Position numbers and translations under genes: made by a program
The notes under the pieces: generated by a model
What the model was told of the DNA's origin: nothing
Seen by the model: only the letters and a program-made list of their open reading frames with translations
Database searches by the model: none
Part shown: one piece after another, positions 33,347 through 48,300 of the stretch
Layout: every line of letters begins with the position of its first letter
Position numbering within the stretch: position 1 is the first letter of the stretch
Source of the DNA: Tachypleus tridentatus
Lineage: Eukaryota > Arthropoda > Merostomata > Xiphosura > Limulidae
DNA length: 64,000 nucleotides
Assembly: GCF_004210375.1 (NCBI RefSeq)
Contig: NC_134830.1
Location: 2,976,001-3,040,000 of the forward strand
Direction of reading: 5' to 3'

Positions 33347-36300
33347 CTAAAAACACAGTTTATATTAAGTTCTGTGAGCACTTTTTATTTTAAATTTATT
33401 TATTTTCAGACCAACAACTCATTCAATAGATATCCACTAAATGGGATAGTTGATAAAATCTCTTATAGAACTAAACTGTGTGTCGTTAAAAAGTGGAAAT
33501 ACTCGTACATTAAACAAACGAGATAGAATTGGAAACTATTTTAGTTCACAGTTTGCCCACCAGGGGTTAAAAGTACGAATCTTGTTAACAACAGAAACGT
33601 GCAACAATAAATTTAACGTAGCAAGTTCCCGTGTTGTTGGAAATGAATTAATGGATTTATAAATTTTAAATAATGAATAATATTAACAATACCTAAAATA
33701 ATCGGAAAGATTGGTTTTATAATTTTAAACTGTTCATAAATAACAATTACTAGAAATGAACTTATTGCAAATATACAACAGACATTTGTGTGTTACGCAT
33801 ACAGTATTACCGCTATATCGAGACCAATGTATATTTACAAGAAAACTAGCAGTGATATTTCAAATCAACACGTCGTTTTCTGATGTTAGGCTATTAAAAT
33901 CCCAATCTGCTTCATTCCCAGCCGCCATATTGGAAGTCAAATATTTCCTTCTAACACTTAACAGCCATCTGCATCAACGTAAGCTTCAATAAAACTTTGC
34001 TTGCTATACAAGTGTTGAGTTCTTTCGACAAAATATACCGAAACTACGACTACTTAGTTTCTCGATATATCTCTCTTTCGCTCATTGATATGATTTACAG
34101 CGTCAGTTGATAAACATTTGTTATTCTTCAACCAAGAATAATGTGAGAACATGACGTCAAATATAGCGGAGTAAACTACAGACCACGTGATATTTTGATT
34201 TAAAAGGAATTAATTGTGTGATACACCAAGAATATCTAATAGCTGTGAACAATTATTTATAAATCTTAACATTATTTGCGATACTTCTTAAAACGTAGTC
34301 AGTTATGGATTTATATATTTATAAAAAATTCAGGTTTTTCCATGTTAAACAACATTAAGATTGAACTACACAACTGTGCTCTTCATAAATTATTGGATTT
34401 TTTTGCCAATATTCTGAGTCCAGAGTTACCCTTGAGTGATTGATGGTTTATAAATGTGACTTCACTGGTGTACATAAACTCTGTTAAGGTTTTTAGAATC
34501 TATAATATAAATAATCAACAAGACTGGTTGTAAAAAAATAAATACAGTAAACCGACATTCGAGAGAATACAAAACTCACATTTTAATAGAAAGCCAACAA
34601 TCACGATGGAAAGTTACTAGAGAAACAAACAAAACATTCACGCCAGACAAGATATCCAACAATCACATTGGGAAGTTACCAGAAAAACAGACAAAGAATT
34701 CATGCCAGACAAGAGATCCAACAATCACATTGGGAAGTTACCAAAAAACAGACAGATAATTCACGCCAGACAAAAGATCCACCAATCACATTGGAAAGTT
34801 ACCAGAAAAACAAAGAATTCACGTCAGACAAGAGATCCAACAATCAGATTGGGAAGTTACCAAAAAACAGACAAATAATTCACGCCAGACAAGAGATCCA
34901 AGAATCACATTGGAAAGTTACCAGAAAAACAGACAAAGAATTCACGCCGGACAAGAAATCCAACAATCACATTGGAAAGTTACAAGAAAAACAGACAAAG
35001 AATTCACACCAGACAAGAGATCCAACAATCACATTGGGAAGTTACCAAAAAAACAGACAAAGAATTCAAGTCTGAGAAGAGATATAAAAGTCAAAAAAGA
35101 AAGTTACAATGGTATAAAAGCCATATTTGAAGAAACGAAAATTTGAAGACATGTCCATCTAATTTAGGGGTTTACACAGGAAACAATCATTGAATTTACC
35201 ACACACGCCAAAAGTCACTGTTATAAGAGTACAATTATTTCTGCCTTGCTTTAGGTGAAAACAACTTGTTAACCTAACTCGCCAGACACAAGACTAACAA
35301 GAAACATCTCTTGCTTCACAGAGAAATTTATAAATATTTAATGTTAAACTTCCTTAACAAACTATCTATCAACAGGAAACACTTCTTACTTTATAAAGAT
35401 TTAATGTTAAACTTCCTTAACAAACTATCCATCAACAGGAAACACTTCTTACTTTATAAAGATTTAATGTTAAACTTTTCTAAAAAACTATCTATCAACG
35501 GGAAACACTTCTTGCTTTATAAAGATTTAATGTTAAACTTTCCTAACAAACAATCCATCACAGGAAACACTTCTTACATTATAACAATTTAATGTTAAAC
35601 TTTTCTAGCAAACTATCCATCACAGGAAACACTTCTTCTTACTTTATAAAGATTTAATGTTAAACTTTCCTAACAAACTATCCATCAACAGGAAACACTT
35701 CTTGCTTTATAAAGATTTAATGTTAAACTTTCCTAACAAACTATCCATCAACAGGAAACACTTCTTACTTTATAAAGATTTAATGTTAAACTTTTCTAAC
35801 AAACTATCCATCAACAAGCAACACTACTTGCTTTATAAATATTTAATGTTAAACTTTCCTAACAAACTATCCATCAACAGGAAACACTTCTTACTTTATA
35901 AAGATTTAATGTTAAACTTTTCTAACAAACTATCCATCAACGGGAAACACTTCTTACTTTATATAGATTTAATGTTAAACTTCCCTAACAAACTATCCAT
36001 CAACAGGAAACACTTCTTACTTTATAAAGATTTAATGTTAAACCTTTCTAACAAACTATCCATCAACGGGAAACACTTTTTACTTTATAAATATTTAATG
36101 TTAAATTTTTCTAACAAACTATCCATCAACAGGAAACACTTCTTACTTCATAAAGATTTAATGTTAAACTTTTCTAACAAACTATCCATCAACAGGAAAC
36201 ACTTCTTACTTTATAAAGATTTAATGTTAAACTTTTCTAACAAACTATCCATCAACAGGAAACACTTCTTACTTTATAAAGATTTAATGTTAATCTTCCC

Positions 36301-39300
36301 TAACAAACTATCCATCAACAGGAAACACTTCTTACTTTATAAAGATTTAATGTTAAACTTTTCTAACAAACTATCCATCAACAGGAAACACTTCTTACTT
36401 TATAAAGATTTAATGTTAAACTTTTCTAAAAAAACTATCTATCAACGGGAAACACTTCTTGCTTTATAAAGATTTAATGTTAAACTTTCCTAACAAACTA
36501 TCCATCAACAGGAAACACTTCTTACTTTATAAAAATTTAATGTTAAACTTTTCTAGCAAACTATCCATCACAGGAAACACTTCTTACTTTATAAAGATTT
36601 AATGTTAAACTTTCCTAACAAACTATCCATCAACAGGAAACACTTCTTGCTTTATAAAGATTTAATGTTAAACTTTCCTAACAAACTATCCATCAACAGG
36701 AAACACTTCTTACTTTATAAAGATTTAATGTTAAACTTTTCTAACAAACTATCCATCAACAAGCAACACTACTTGCTTTATAAATATTTAATGTTAAACT
36801 TTCCTAACAAACTATCCATCAACAGGAAACACTTCTTACTTTATAAAGATTTAATGTTAAACTTTTCTAACAAACTATCCATCAACGGGAAACACTTCTT
36901 ACTTTATATAGATTTAATGTTAAACTTCCCTAACAAACTATCCATCAAAGGGAAACACTTCTTACTTTATAAATATTTAATGTTAAACTTCCCTAACAAA
37001 CTATCCATCAACAGGAAACACTTCTTACTTTATAAAGATTTAATGTTAAACTTTTCTAACAAACTATCCATCAACGGGAAACACTTCTTACTTTATAAAG
37101 ATTTAATGTTAAACTATTCTAACAAACTATCCATCAACAGGAAACACTTCTTACTTTATAAATATTTAATGTTAAACTTTAAACCACATGAATTTGGATA
37201 ACAAATGTCGAGTTTTAAAATATAATTTACGGCTTCTCATAGTTTTATAATATAACACTAGAAACGTAACGTATTCTTAACACTAATAATTGCGTAACGG
37301 AAGTGTTGTATATTTTAAACACAGAGCTATGCTCAGGGCTATCTCTGTTATGCCTACGACAGGGATGCAAGAAACCGATTTTTAGCAATTTAAGTTTTTA
37401 AACATTTCGAAGGTCAACATATTTATATATGAAACGTTACTCACGTTAGTAGCAATTAAGTCAAATTTATTTTACATATAACCGTGTCATTTTACAAAGG
37501 GTTATTGCTAGGCCTAACAAAATACAGAAAAACTTACTGTGACGACACAAGGTTCTTACCAATGTTTGCTTCCTCTGTTGTTGGAAAAACACCTGACGTT
37601 GTTTATCGAAATATTTCACCAGAACAAATTCGGCGAACGAACAAAATACAAATAGCATGCAGGTCGCCATCCAAATGTCAATACCCTGTCCAAAGAGACG
37701 AGTAATGTCCTTCAGATAGTGGACAATATATTCATTCTCTCACTTTATAAAGCTGGAAAGAGATTTAGTTACAAACCTACTTGCTTGGTCTAGAGATATC
37801 TCACAGTATTTAGCGTTACAAATAGCTGCTCTATCTACAGACATTTAATAATATCTATTGTTACAGACAGCTGTTCTGTCTACGAATACGTAATAAGAAC
37901 TAGTGTTACAGGTAGCTGTTCTGTCTGCAGACATGTGATAAGATCTAGTGTTAAATATAGCTGTTCTGTCTACAGACGTAATAGGATCTAGTGTTACAGA
38001 TAATTGTTCTGTCTACAAACATGTAATAATATCTGGTTTTAAAAATAGTTATTCTGTCTACAGACATGTAATAATATCTAGTGGTACAGATAGTTTATCT
38101 GTCTACAGACGTAATAATATCTAGTGTTACAGATAGCTGTTCTGTCTACAGACGTAATAATACCTAGTGTTACAGATAGCTGTTCTGTCTACAGATACGT
38201 AATAAGATCTAGTGTTACAGGTAACTGTTCTGTCTACAGATATGTAATAAGATCTAGTGTTACAGATAGCTGTTCTGTCTACAGACATGTAATAATATAT
38301 AGTGTTACAGATAGTTTATCTGTCTACAGACGTAATAAGATCTAGTGTTAAAGATAGCTGTTCTGTGTACAGACGTAATAGGATCTAGTGTTACAGATAG
38401 TTGTCCTGTCTACAGACATATAATAATATCTGGTTTTAAAAATAGTTATGCTGTCTACAGACATGTAATAATATCAATTGTTACAGATAGCTGTTCTGTC
38501 TACAGATACGTAATAAGATCTAGTGTTACAGACAGTTGTTCTGTCTACAGATGTAATAATATCTAGTGTTACAGACAGTTGTTCTGTCTACAGATGTAAT
38601 AAGATCTAGTGTTACAGATAGTTGTTCTGTCTACAGACGTATGATAACTAACTTATCTGTGTAGCACAGCACAGCTGGTATGAGTATTAACACTTTTAGT
38701 AGTAAATCAAAGAACAAGGTTTCAATCATCTTAGGTTATCTTCAGGTTAACTTATATATTCACCAGGGTTTCTAGTTTAATTTAACTAACACTTCAATAT
38801 TCACTGTAATTTCTATACTGGTAACAAACATATTCTGTTTCATCTCTGTACTATAATATAACTTATGTTCGTGTAGACTTACATTGATGTAAGAGGCAGG
38901 AGGTAACCCCCCTCTGATCCCTGAGAACTGGGTAAAGAGGGACAACAAACTGGTTACAACTAAAGTAACCCTTCCAGGAATGGCATCTATTCCAATCCAA
39001 AAGGAAAACCAGGATAACATGACAATCATGGCACTGGGAGCAAACACTTGCATCAAATGATAAGATATCTGACGCTCCAGAATAAACATCACAGCTATAC
39101 ATGAATACTTCACTGAAAAGGAAATATATAAACTTAGGTTCATATTAGGGTATCCAGAAAATATATAAACTTAGATTCATGTTAGGATTTCCAGAGAATG
39201 CATAAATTATAAATGTAATAGGCGTCCCAACACTATAGGTACACCTAAATATATCAGTAAACCGACAAGTAGAGAGTAATATAGAAAGTTCTAACACATA

Positions 39301-42300
39301 ACATCACCAGCACAACGATTCGTTTACCCACTCGAGACTCGATTTCTCGTGAAGGGTACGAGAGGTAGTCCAATTTGGCTCCATTCTCAAACAAACAAGG
39401 AAAAAAATACACTTCACAGCCTGCTAGAATAATTCATATTAAGAAAAAAACTAAAAACATGTAAACCCAATGTGATATTACTCTATCAGAAAATCTGCTC
39501 ACAGAAATTTGAAGAAAGAAAAGGTTCTACCAGAAGATAGAGATGACATGACATAGGTAAAGAATAATAGTGAAGTTCTGAACTGTAGAAGTGAGGTATC
39601 ATGAGATTTGTGGAAAGACATAAACTAGCCAGTCGTAAAAATGAAGAATATTTGTAACTTACATGTCACTACAACTACCCATAACCATGGATGTAAGCAG
39701 GAGAAATGTACAAAGAAACAGGAGAAACACGTCTCTACTATAGCCTTACTTAACAATGGACACCTGTAGATTCTGATAACAATGTAAACACCGAGAATGA
39801 ACTTATATAAATAAAAGTGAAAATCCCTCTGAGACATACAGGGAATATTAAAACAGCACATGGTTTCATCAGAAGCCAACATACACCCATCGATATACAT
39901 ACCTGGCGGAGATGAATACGTCAGTTCCAAATACTTTAGAGAAACAAAAAAATAACCAAACACATAATCCAGAATCACTGTAAGTACCGGTCTAATTGGG
40001 TATCAGATAATAGATAGAATAATATCAAAATAAAATGGGTTGTAAACGACAGATGAAAATATAAAAGCTTTCTACCTCCATCAAAATAAAAGAACTACTG
40101 ACTGCGTTAAGTTTCTTACATGACCCCTAGGAACTAATACCACAATAAACCTGAAATGTAGAACATTATAATAATATTGTTCTGTCAAGATTAACAATAC
40201 AATTTAATAGTAAGTATAAATTTTCTTTCTTTTAGCACAAAAATCACACATAACCTAACTTCACGATGTACAACGCAGGAAATCGAACCCCTGACTTCAG
40301 CGTTATACGTTGCCGTTAATTTACCATACAATATATGTAATCTACAACGAAAGCTTAATTTATGTAAATGTCATTTATATATTTAAAGACTGCGTTATTA
40401 ATTATATTTTTAGTCCTAGATAAATATCAGTGTGATAGGTATCGAAATGGTCATAACTAGACTTACCAGTATGGTCGAAAATAACTAGACTTACCAGTAT
40501 GGTTGCAAATAACTAGACTTAATCAGTATGGTTGAAAATAACTAGACTTAACCAGTATGGTTGAAAATAACTAGACTTAACCAGTATGGTTGAAAATAAC
40601 TAGACTTACCAGTATGGCTGAAAATAACTAGACTTACCAGTATGGTTGCAAATAACTAGACTTAACCAGTATGGTTGAAAATAACTAGACATTACCAGTA
40701 TGGTTGAAAATAACTAGACTTAACCAGTATGGTTGAAAATAACTACACTTAACCAGTATGGTTGAAAATAACTAGACTTACGAGTATGATTGAAAATAAC
40801 TAGACTTACTAGTATGGTTGAAAATAACTAGACTTAACCAGTATGGTTGAAAATAACTAGACTTAACCAGTATGGTTGAAAATAACTAGACTTAACCAGT
40901 ATGGTTGAAAATAACTAGACTTACCAGTATGGCTGAAAATAACTAGACTTACCAGTATGGTTGCAAATAACTAGACTTAACCAGTATGGTTGAAAATAAC
41001 TAGACTTAACCAGTATGGTTGAAAATAACTAGACTTAACCAGTATGGTTGAAAATAACTACACTTAACCAGTATGGTTGAAAATAACTAGACTTACGAGT
41101 ATGATTGAAAATAACTAGACTTACTAGTATGGTTGAAAATAACTAGACTTAACCAGTATGGTTGAAAATAACTAGACTTACGAGTATGGTTGCAAATAAC
41201 TAGACTTAATCAGTATGGTTGAAAATAACTAGACTTAACCAGTATGGTTGAAAATAACTAGACTTACCAGTATGGCTGAAAATAACTAGACTTACCAGTA
41301 TGGTTGCAAATAACTAGACTTAACCAGTATGGTTGAAAATAACTAGACTTAACCAGTATGGTTGAAAATAACTAGACTTAACCAGTATGGTTGAAAATAA
41401 CTAGACTTAACCAGTATGGTTGAAAATAACTAGACTTAACCAGTATGGTTGAAAATAACTAGACTTAACCAGTATGGTTGAAAATAACTAGACTTAACCA
41501 GTATGGTTGAAAATAACTACACTTAACCAGTATGGTTGAAAATAACTAGACTTACGAGTATGATTGAAAATAACTAGACTTACTAGTATGGTTGAAAATA
41601 ACTAGACTTAACCAGTATGGTTGAAAATAACTAGACTTACCAGTATGGTTGAAAATAACTAGACTTACCAGTATGGTTGAAAATAACTAGACTTAACCAG
41701 TATGGTTGAAAATAACTAGACTTACCAGTATGGTTGAAAATAACTAGACTTAATCAGTATGGTTGAAAATCTCCTCATTAGAGTGGACGTTCAGATACTA
41801 GTCGTTATCAACGGAAGCTTATAAGTGCATAATAATTGTTATGCTAATAGTAACTGAACTAAGTAATAAACAAGTGCGTTATTATCAAATTAAAAGCAAA
41901 CATAATTACTAATCACATAAATAGATGGTTACTTTCAGACGTCCTTGTAACTTAATTCAAACATAGTAACCACTGTAATTAAAACTAACCATTCAGAGTT
42001 TCTACTGTAAACTGTAGTTTCTTCAGTTCCAAATTGTGTTGAAGCAGTTTCAGATGAGGGTTTTTTAGTGGTGAAGAGTCTTTGTCCACCCATTCGTAGT
42101 GGACAGTGTCCATCGGATAAGAATCTAGAAAAAACGTAGACATATCAAACTATAGTCACTACGTAATTAGACATATCAAACTATAGTCACTACGTAATTA
42201 GACATATCAAACTTCATTCACTAGTTAACTAGACATACCAAACTGCAATCACTACGTAACCAGACATACTAAACTATAGTTACTACATAACTAGACATGT

Positions 42301-45300
42301 CAAACTGCATTCACTACGTAACTAGACATACTAAACTATAGTCACTACATAACCAGACATACCAAACTGCAATCACTACGTAACCAGACATACTAAACTA
42401 TAGTCACTACATAACTAGACATGCCAAACTGCAGTCACTACGTGACTAGACATACTAAACTATAGTCACTACATAACTAGACATGCCAAACTGCAGTCAC
42501 TACGTAACTAGACATACTAAACTATAGTCACTACATAACTAGACATGCCAAACTAAAATAACTTTGTAACTAGACATACTAAACTACAGTCATTACATAA
42601 CTAGACATGCCAAACTAAAATAACTTTGTAACAAGACATGCCAAACTGCAGTCAATACGTAACTAGATACGCCAAACTACAGTCACTTCGTAACAAGACA
42701 TGCCAAACTACAATAACTTTGTAACAAGACATGCTAAACTGCAGTCACTACGTAACTAGACATGCCAAACTACAGTCACTACGTAATTAGACATGCCAAA
42801 CTACAGTCACTATATACATAATAATGACATATCCTAACACAGATTATTATGTTATATCCTAAGATACATAATAATGTCATATTCTAACATAGATGATTAT
42901 GTCATATCCTAACACAGTTAATAATGTCATTTTCTTATACAAGTTATTATTTCATATCCTAACATACATAAAAATGTCATATCCTAACACAGTTAATAAT
43001 GCCATATTTTATCAATTGTACGCCGCTTTCTGTTACGACAAAACAAAACTTATGTTCGTTGTTCTCCCATACATATTAAACACACGTAGAAATTCATTCC
43101 ATGTTAACGTCGTGGAACTTTAACAACTCTACACTGACAGACAATTTACAAAGACACGTAATTTTCCATGGAAATGATATTTGAATTCGAACATTTAGAT
43201 ACTAAAATTAGCATAACTAATTTACCTACAGATTCGTTTATAATCTGAAATAATGAAAGCTTATAGGTAGAAAGTCATTTTGTTCTGCAGAGACAGAACA
43301 ACAAGAGATCATGAAAAAAAAAACCGTTTATTATCCATGTCCCATTTACAATAAATAATTGTTTTCATATTTGAAAAGCAAACACATGTCTACTACCTTA
43401 TTATTGTGTTGAGAAAAGGTCAAATACTAGAAATCGCTGTCATTTAAAGTTCTTACACTAGTTGAATAATTAGGAGCAACTTTAAGAAAAATATAATCCT
43501 ATATTGACAACGATGCGCAATGTGGGAAAAAACAACAACATTAGTTATACAAAGACGGGTTATGTGGATGTAGGTGAAGACACATTTCAGCCTTTAAATA
43601 CCGGTTAACACACACAACCACAACTATGAACGGTTGATGTACTCACAACTACGAAAGGTCACAGGACATTGTTGTATGTCCACTGGATAATGTTTGAATT
43701 CCATCTGGCAGCCCACGACAGCAGCAAACCTGACAAACAATAAAACTGTTCTTATTCAAATTTATAAAAACTTCAAACCTTGTTAAATACAATGTTATAT
43801 TTTAATAACTTTATAACAACTTCAAACCTGGTTAAATACAACGTTATATTTTAATAACTTTATAACAACTTCAAACCTGGTTAAATACAACGTTATATTT
43901 TAATAACTTTATAACAACTTCAAACCTGGTTAAATACAACGTTATATTTTAATAACTTTATAACAACTTCAAACCTGGTTAAATACAACGTTATATTTTA
44001 ATAACTTTATAACAACTTCAAACCTGGTTAAATACAACGTTATATTTTAATAACTTTATAACAACTTCAAACCTGGTTAAATACAACGTTATATTTTAAT
44101 AACTTTATAACAACTTCAAACCTGGTTAAATACAACGTTATATTTTAATAACTTTATAACAACTTCAAACCTGGTTAAATACAACGTTATATTTTAATAA
44201 CTTTATAACAACTTCAAACCTGGTTAAATGCAACATTATATTTTAATTACCTTATAACAACTTTAAACCTGGTTAAATACAACGTTATATTTTAATTACT
44301 TTATAACAACTTCAAACCTGGTTAAATACAATGTTATATTTTAATAACTTTATAACAACTTCCAACCTGGTTAAATACAATGTTATATTTCAATAACTTT
44401 ATAACAACTTCAAACCTGGTTAAATACAACGTTATATTTTAATAACTTTATAACAACTTCAAACCTGGTTAAATACAATATTATATTTTAATTACTTTAT
44501 AACAACTTCAAACCTGGTTAAATACATTGTTATCCTTTAATAACTTTATAACAACTTCAAACCTGGTTAAATACAACGTTATACTTTAATAGCTTTATGA
44601 CAACTTCAAACCTGGTTAAATACAACGTTATATTTTAATAACTTTATAACAACTTCCAACCTGGTTAAATACAATGTTATATTTTAATAACTTTATAACA
44701 ACTTCAAACCTGGTTAAATACAATATTATATTTTAATAACTTTATAACAACTTCAAACCTGGTTAAATACATTGTTATCCTTTAATAACTTTATAACCAC
44801 TTCAAACCTGGTTAAATACAACGTTATATTTTAATAACTTTATAACTCAAACCTGGTTAAATACAATGTTATATTTTAATAACTTTATAACAACTTCAAA
44901 CCAACTTCAATCAACTGTAAGTAAACACTGAGTTATTAATAGTGATAAAACACTGTCCATTGAATACTGATAAAATACTGACCAATCAACTGTAACTAAA
45001 CACTGAGTTATTAATAGTGATAAAACACTGTCCATTGAATACTGATAAAATACTGATCAATCAACTGTAACTAAACACTGAGTTATTAATAGTGATAAAA
45101 CACTGTCCAGTGAATACTGATAAAATACTGACCAATCAACTGTAACTAAACACTGACTTATTAATAGTGATAAAACACTGTCCATTGAATACTGATAAAA
45201 TACTCACCAATCAACTGTAATTAAACACTGAGTTATTAATAGTGATAAAACACTGTCCATTGAATACTGATAAAATACTGATCAATCAACTGTAACTAAA

Positions 45301-48300
45301 CACTGAGCTATTAATAGTGACAAAACACTGTCCATTGAATACTGATAAAATACTGACCAATCAACTGTAACTAAACACTGACTTATTAATAGTGATAAAA
45401 CACTGTCCATTGAATACTGATAAAATACTGATTAATCAACTGTAACTGAACACTGAGTTATTAATAGTGATAAAACACTGTCCATTGAATACTGATAAAA
45501 TACTGATCAATCAACTGTAACTAAACACTGACTTATTAATAGTGATAAAACACTGTCCATTTAATACTGATAAAATACTGATCAATCAACTGTAACTGAA
45601 CACTGACTTATTAATAGTGATAAAACACTGTCCAGTGAATACTGATAAAATACTGATCAATCAACTCTACCTAAACACTGACTTATTAATAGTGATAAAA
45701 CACTGTCCATTGAATACTGATAAAATACTGACCAATCAACTGTAACTAAACACTGACTTATTAATAGTGATAAAAACTTTCCATTGAATACTGATAAAAT
45801 ACTCACCAATCAACTGTAATTAAACACTGAGTTATTAATAGTGATAAAACACTGTCCATTGAATACTGATAAAATACTGATCAATCAACTGTAACTAAAC
45901 ACTGAGCTATTAATAGTGACAAAACACTGTCCATTGAATACTGATAAAATACTGACCAATCAACTGTAACTAAACACTGACTTATTAATAGTGATAAAAC
46001 ACTGTCCATTGAATACTGATAAAATACTGATTAATCAACTGTAACTGAACACTGAGTTATTAATAGTGATAAAACACTGTCCATTGAATACTGATAAAAT
46101 ACTGATCAATCAACTGTAACTAAACACTGACTTATTAATAGTGATAAAACACTGTCCATTTAATACTGATAAAATACTGATCAATCAACTGTAACTGAAC
46201 ACTGACTTATTAATAGTGATAAAACACTGTCCAGTGAATACTGATAAAATACTGATCAATCAACTGTACCTAAACACTGACTTATTAATAGTGATAAAAC
46301 ACTGTCCATTGAATACTGATAAAATACTGACCAATCAACTGTAACTAAACACTGACTTATTAATAGTGATAAAAACTTTCCATTGAATACTGATAAAATA
46401 CTGATCAATCAACTGTAACTAAATACTGACTTATTAATAGTGATAAAACACTGTCCAGTGAATACTGATAAAATACTGACCAATCAACTGTAACTAAACA
46501 CTGACTTATTAATAGTGATAAAACACTGTCCAGTGAATGGCGATTACATACTGACCAATGAAAGATGATACACACTGACCTTGCCGTGTATTCCATAATA
46601 CAAGTATCATCAACTTTGCTTATTGTCAAGACTTGGGTCGATGTCACCTTGGATGGGGTTTCAACACTCTTCGCATTAACTATATATGTGTCAGGAATCC
46701 AGAAGAAGGTGAAGTGATTTTTAGAAACTGTAACTTTTTCCGAAATTTCCTTCCAACTTTCTCTTAGTCCTAGTTTCTTTACATTTGTTTCGTATGTTAG
46801 ACAGAAGTTGCCAGTTACATTCCACTGATGCCACAAGAAGAAATCGAGACGAAAGTCCTTAGATAAAGAAACAAATAGTATACAAGCATTTTTCTTTTAA
46901 CAGACGTTCAACTTGTGTTTTCTACAGTCTTCTATGTCCCCAAGATACAAGATAGAGAACGTAGTAATTAAGAAATGTAGTAGACTTAACACTGATGTCC
47001 ACTATATAAATGCAGAAGGTTTAATATTTTATCATGTACATTATCTAAACATGGAAAGTTTAATATTTTAAAAGGTACACTATATATACTCAGAAAGTTT
47101 AGTATTTTACCATGTACACTATTTTAACATTGAAGATTTAATATTATATTGTGTACCCTATATGAACGTAGAAAATTTAATATTTTACCATGTACACTAT
47201 TTTAACATCGATGGTTTAATATTTTCTCTTGTACAATATATAAACTCAGAATGTTTAATATTTTATCACTACACTATCTAAACACAGATGATTTTATTCT
47301 TATGAGGTACACTATTTTAAAACAGAAGGTTTAATATTTTATTATGTACACTATATAAACACAGAAGGTTTAATATTTTACCATGTACACTATGTAAACT
47401 CATAAGGTTTAATATTTTATCATGTGCAACATATAAACTCAGAAGGTTTAATATTACATCACGTACACTAAATAAACACATAACATTTACTATTTTATCA
47501 TGTACACTAGATAAATACAACAGGTTTAATTTGATATTATGTACATTATATAAACACAGAAAGTTTAATATTTTATGATGTACACTATATAATCACAGAA
47601 GATTTAATATTTTATAAGGTACACTATATAACCACAGAAGATTTAATATTTTATAACGTACACTATATAATCACAGAAGATTTAATATTTTATAACGTAC
47701 ACTATATAACCACAGAAGATTTAATATTTTATAACGTACACTATATAATCACAGAAGATTTAATATTTTATAACGTACACTATATAATCACAGACGATTT
47801 AATATTTTATAAGGTACACTATATAACCACAGAAGATTTAATATTTTATAACGTACACTATATAACCACAGAAGATTTAATATTTTATAACATACACTAT
47901 ATAATCACAGAAGATTTAATATTTTATAACGTACAACATATAAACACAGTGTGTAATATTCTATCATGTACACTATATAATCACAGAAGATTTAATATTT
48001 TATAATGTACACTATATAACCACAGAATGTTTCATACTTTATCATGTACTTTATATGAACACAGAAGGTTTACTACTTATCATGTGCACTATTTTAAGAC
48101 AGAAGATTTAATATTTTATTGTGTAACCTATATAAGCATAGAAGGTTTAATATTTTATCATGTACACTATAAAACACAGAATGTTTCATATTTTACCATG
48201 TACACTATAAAACACAGAATGTTTCATATTTTACCATGTACACTATAAAACACAGAATGTTTCATATTTTACCATGTACACTATAAAACACAGAATGTTT

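Noticed and set aside
38863-39102. Second ORF overlapping exon F
   Set aside because: Shadow frame of the TM1-TM2 exon.
39625-39978. Additional channel exon
   Set aside because: No resemblance to any part of a Cys-loop subunit, and exons E and F already join in phase across this intron.
40452-41770. CRISPR-like array
   Set aside because: Repeats are directly adjacent without unique spacers, and the locus is eukaryotic; these are minisatellites.
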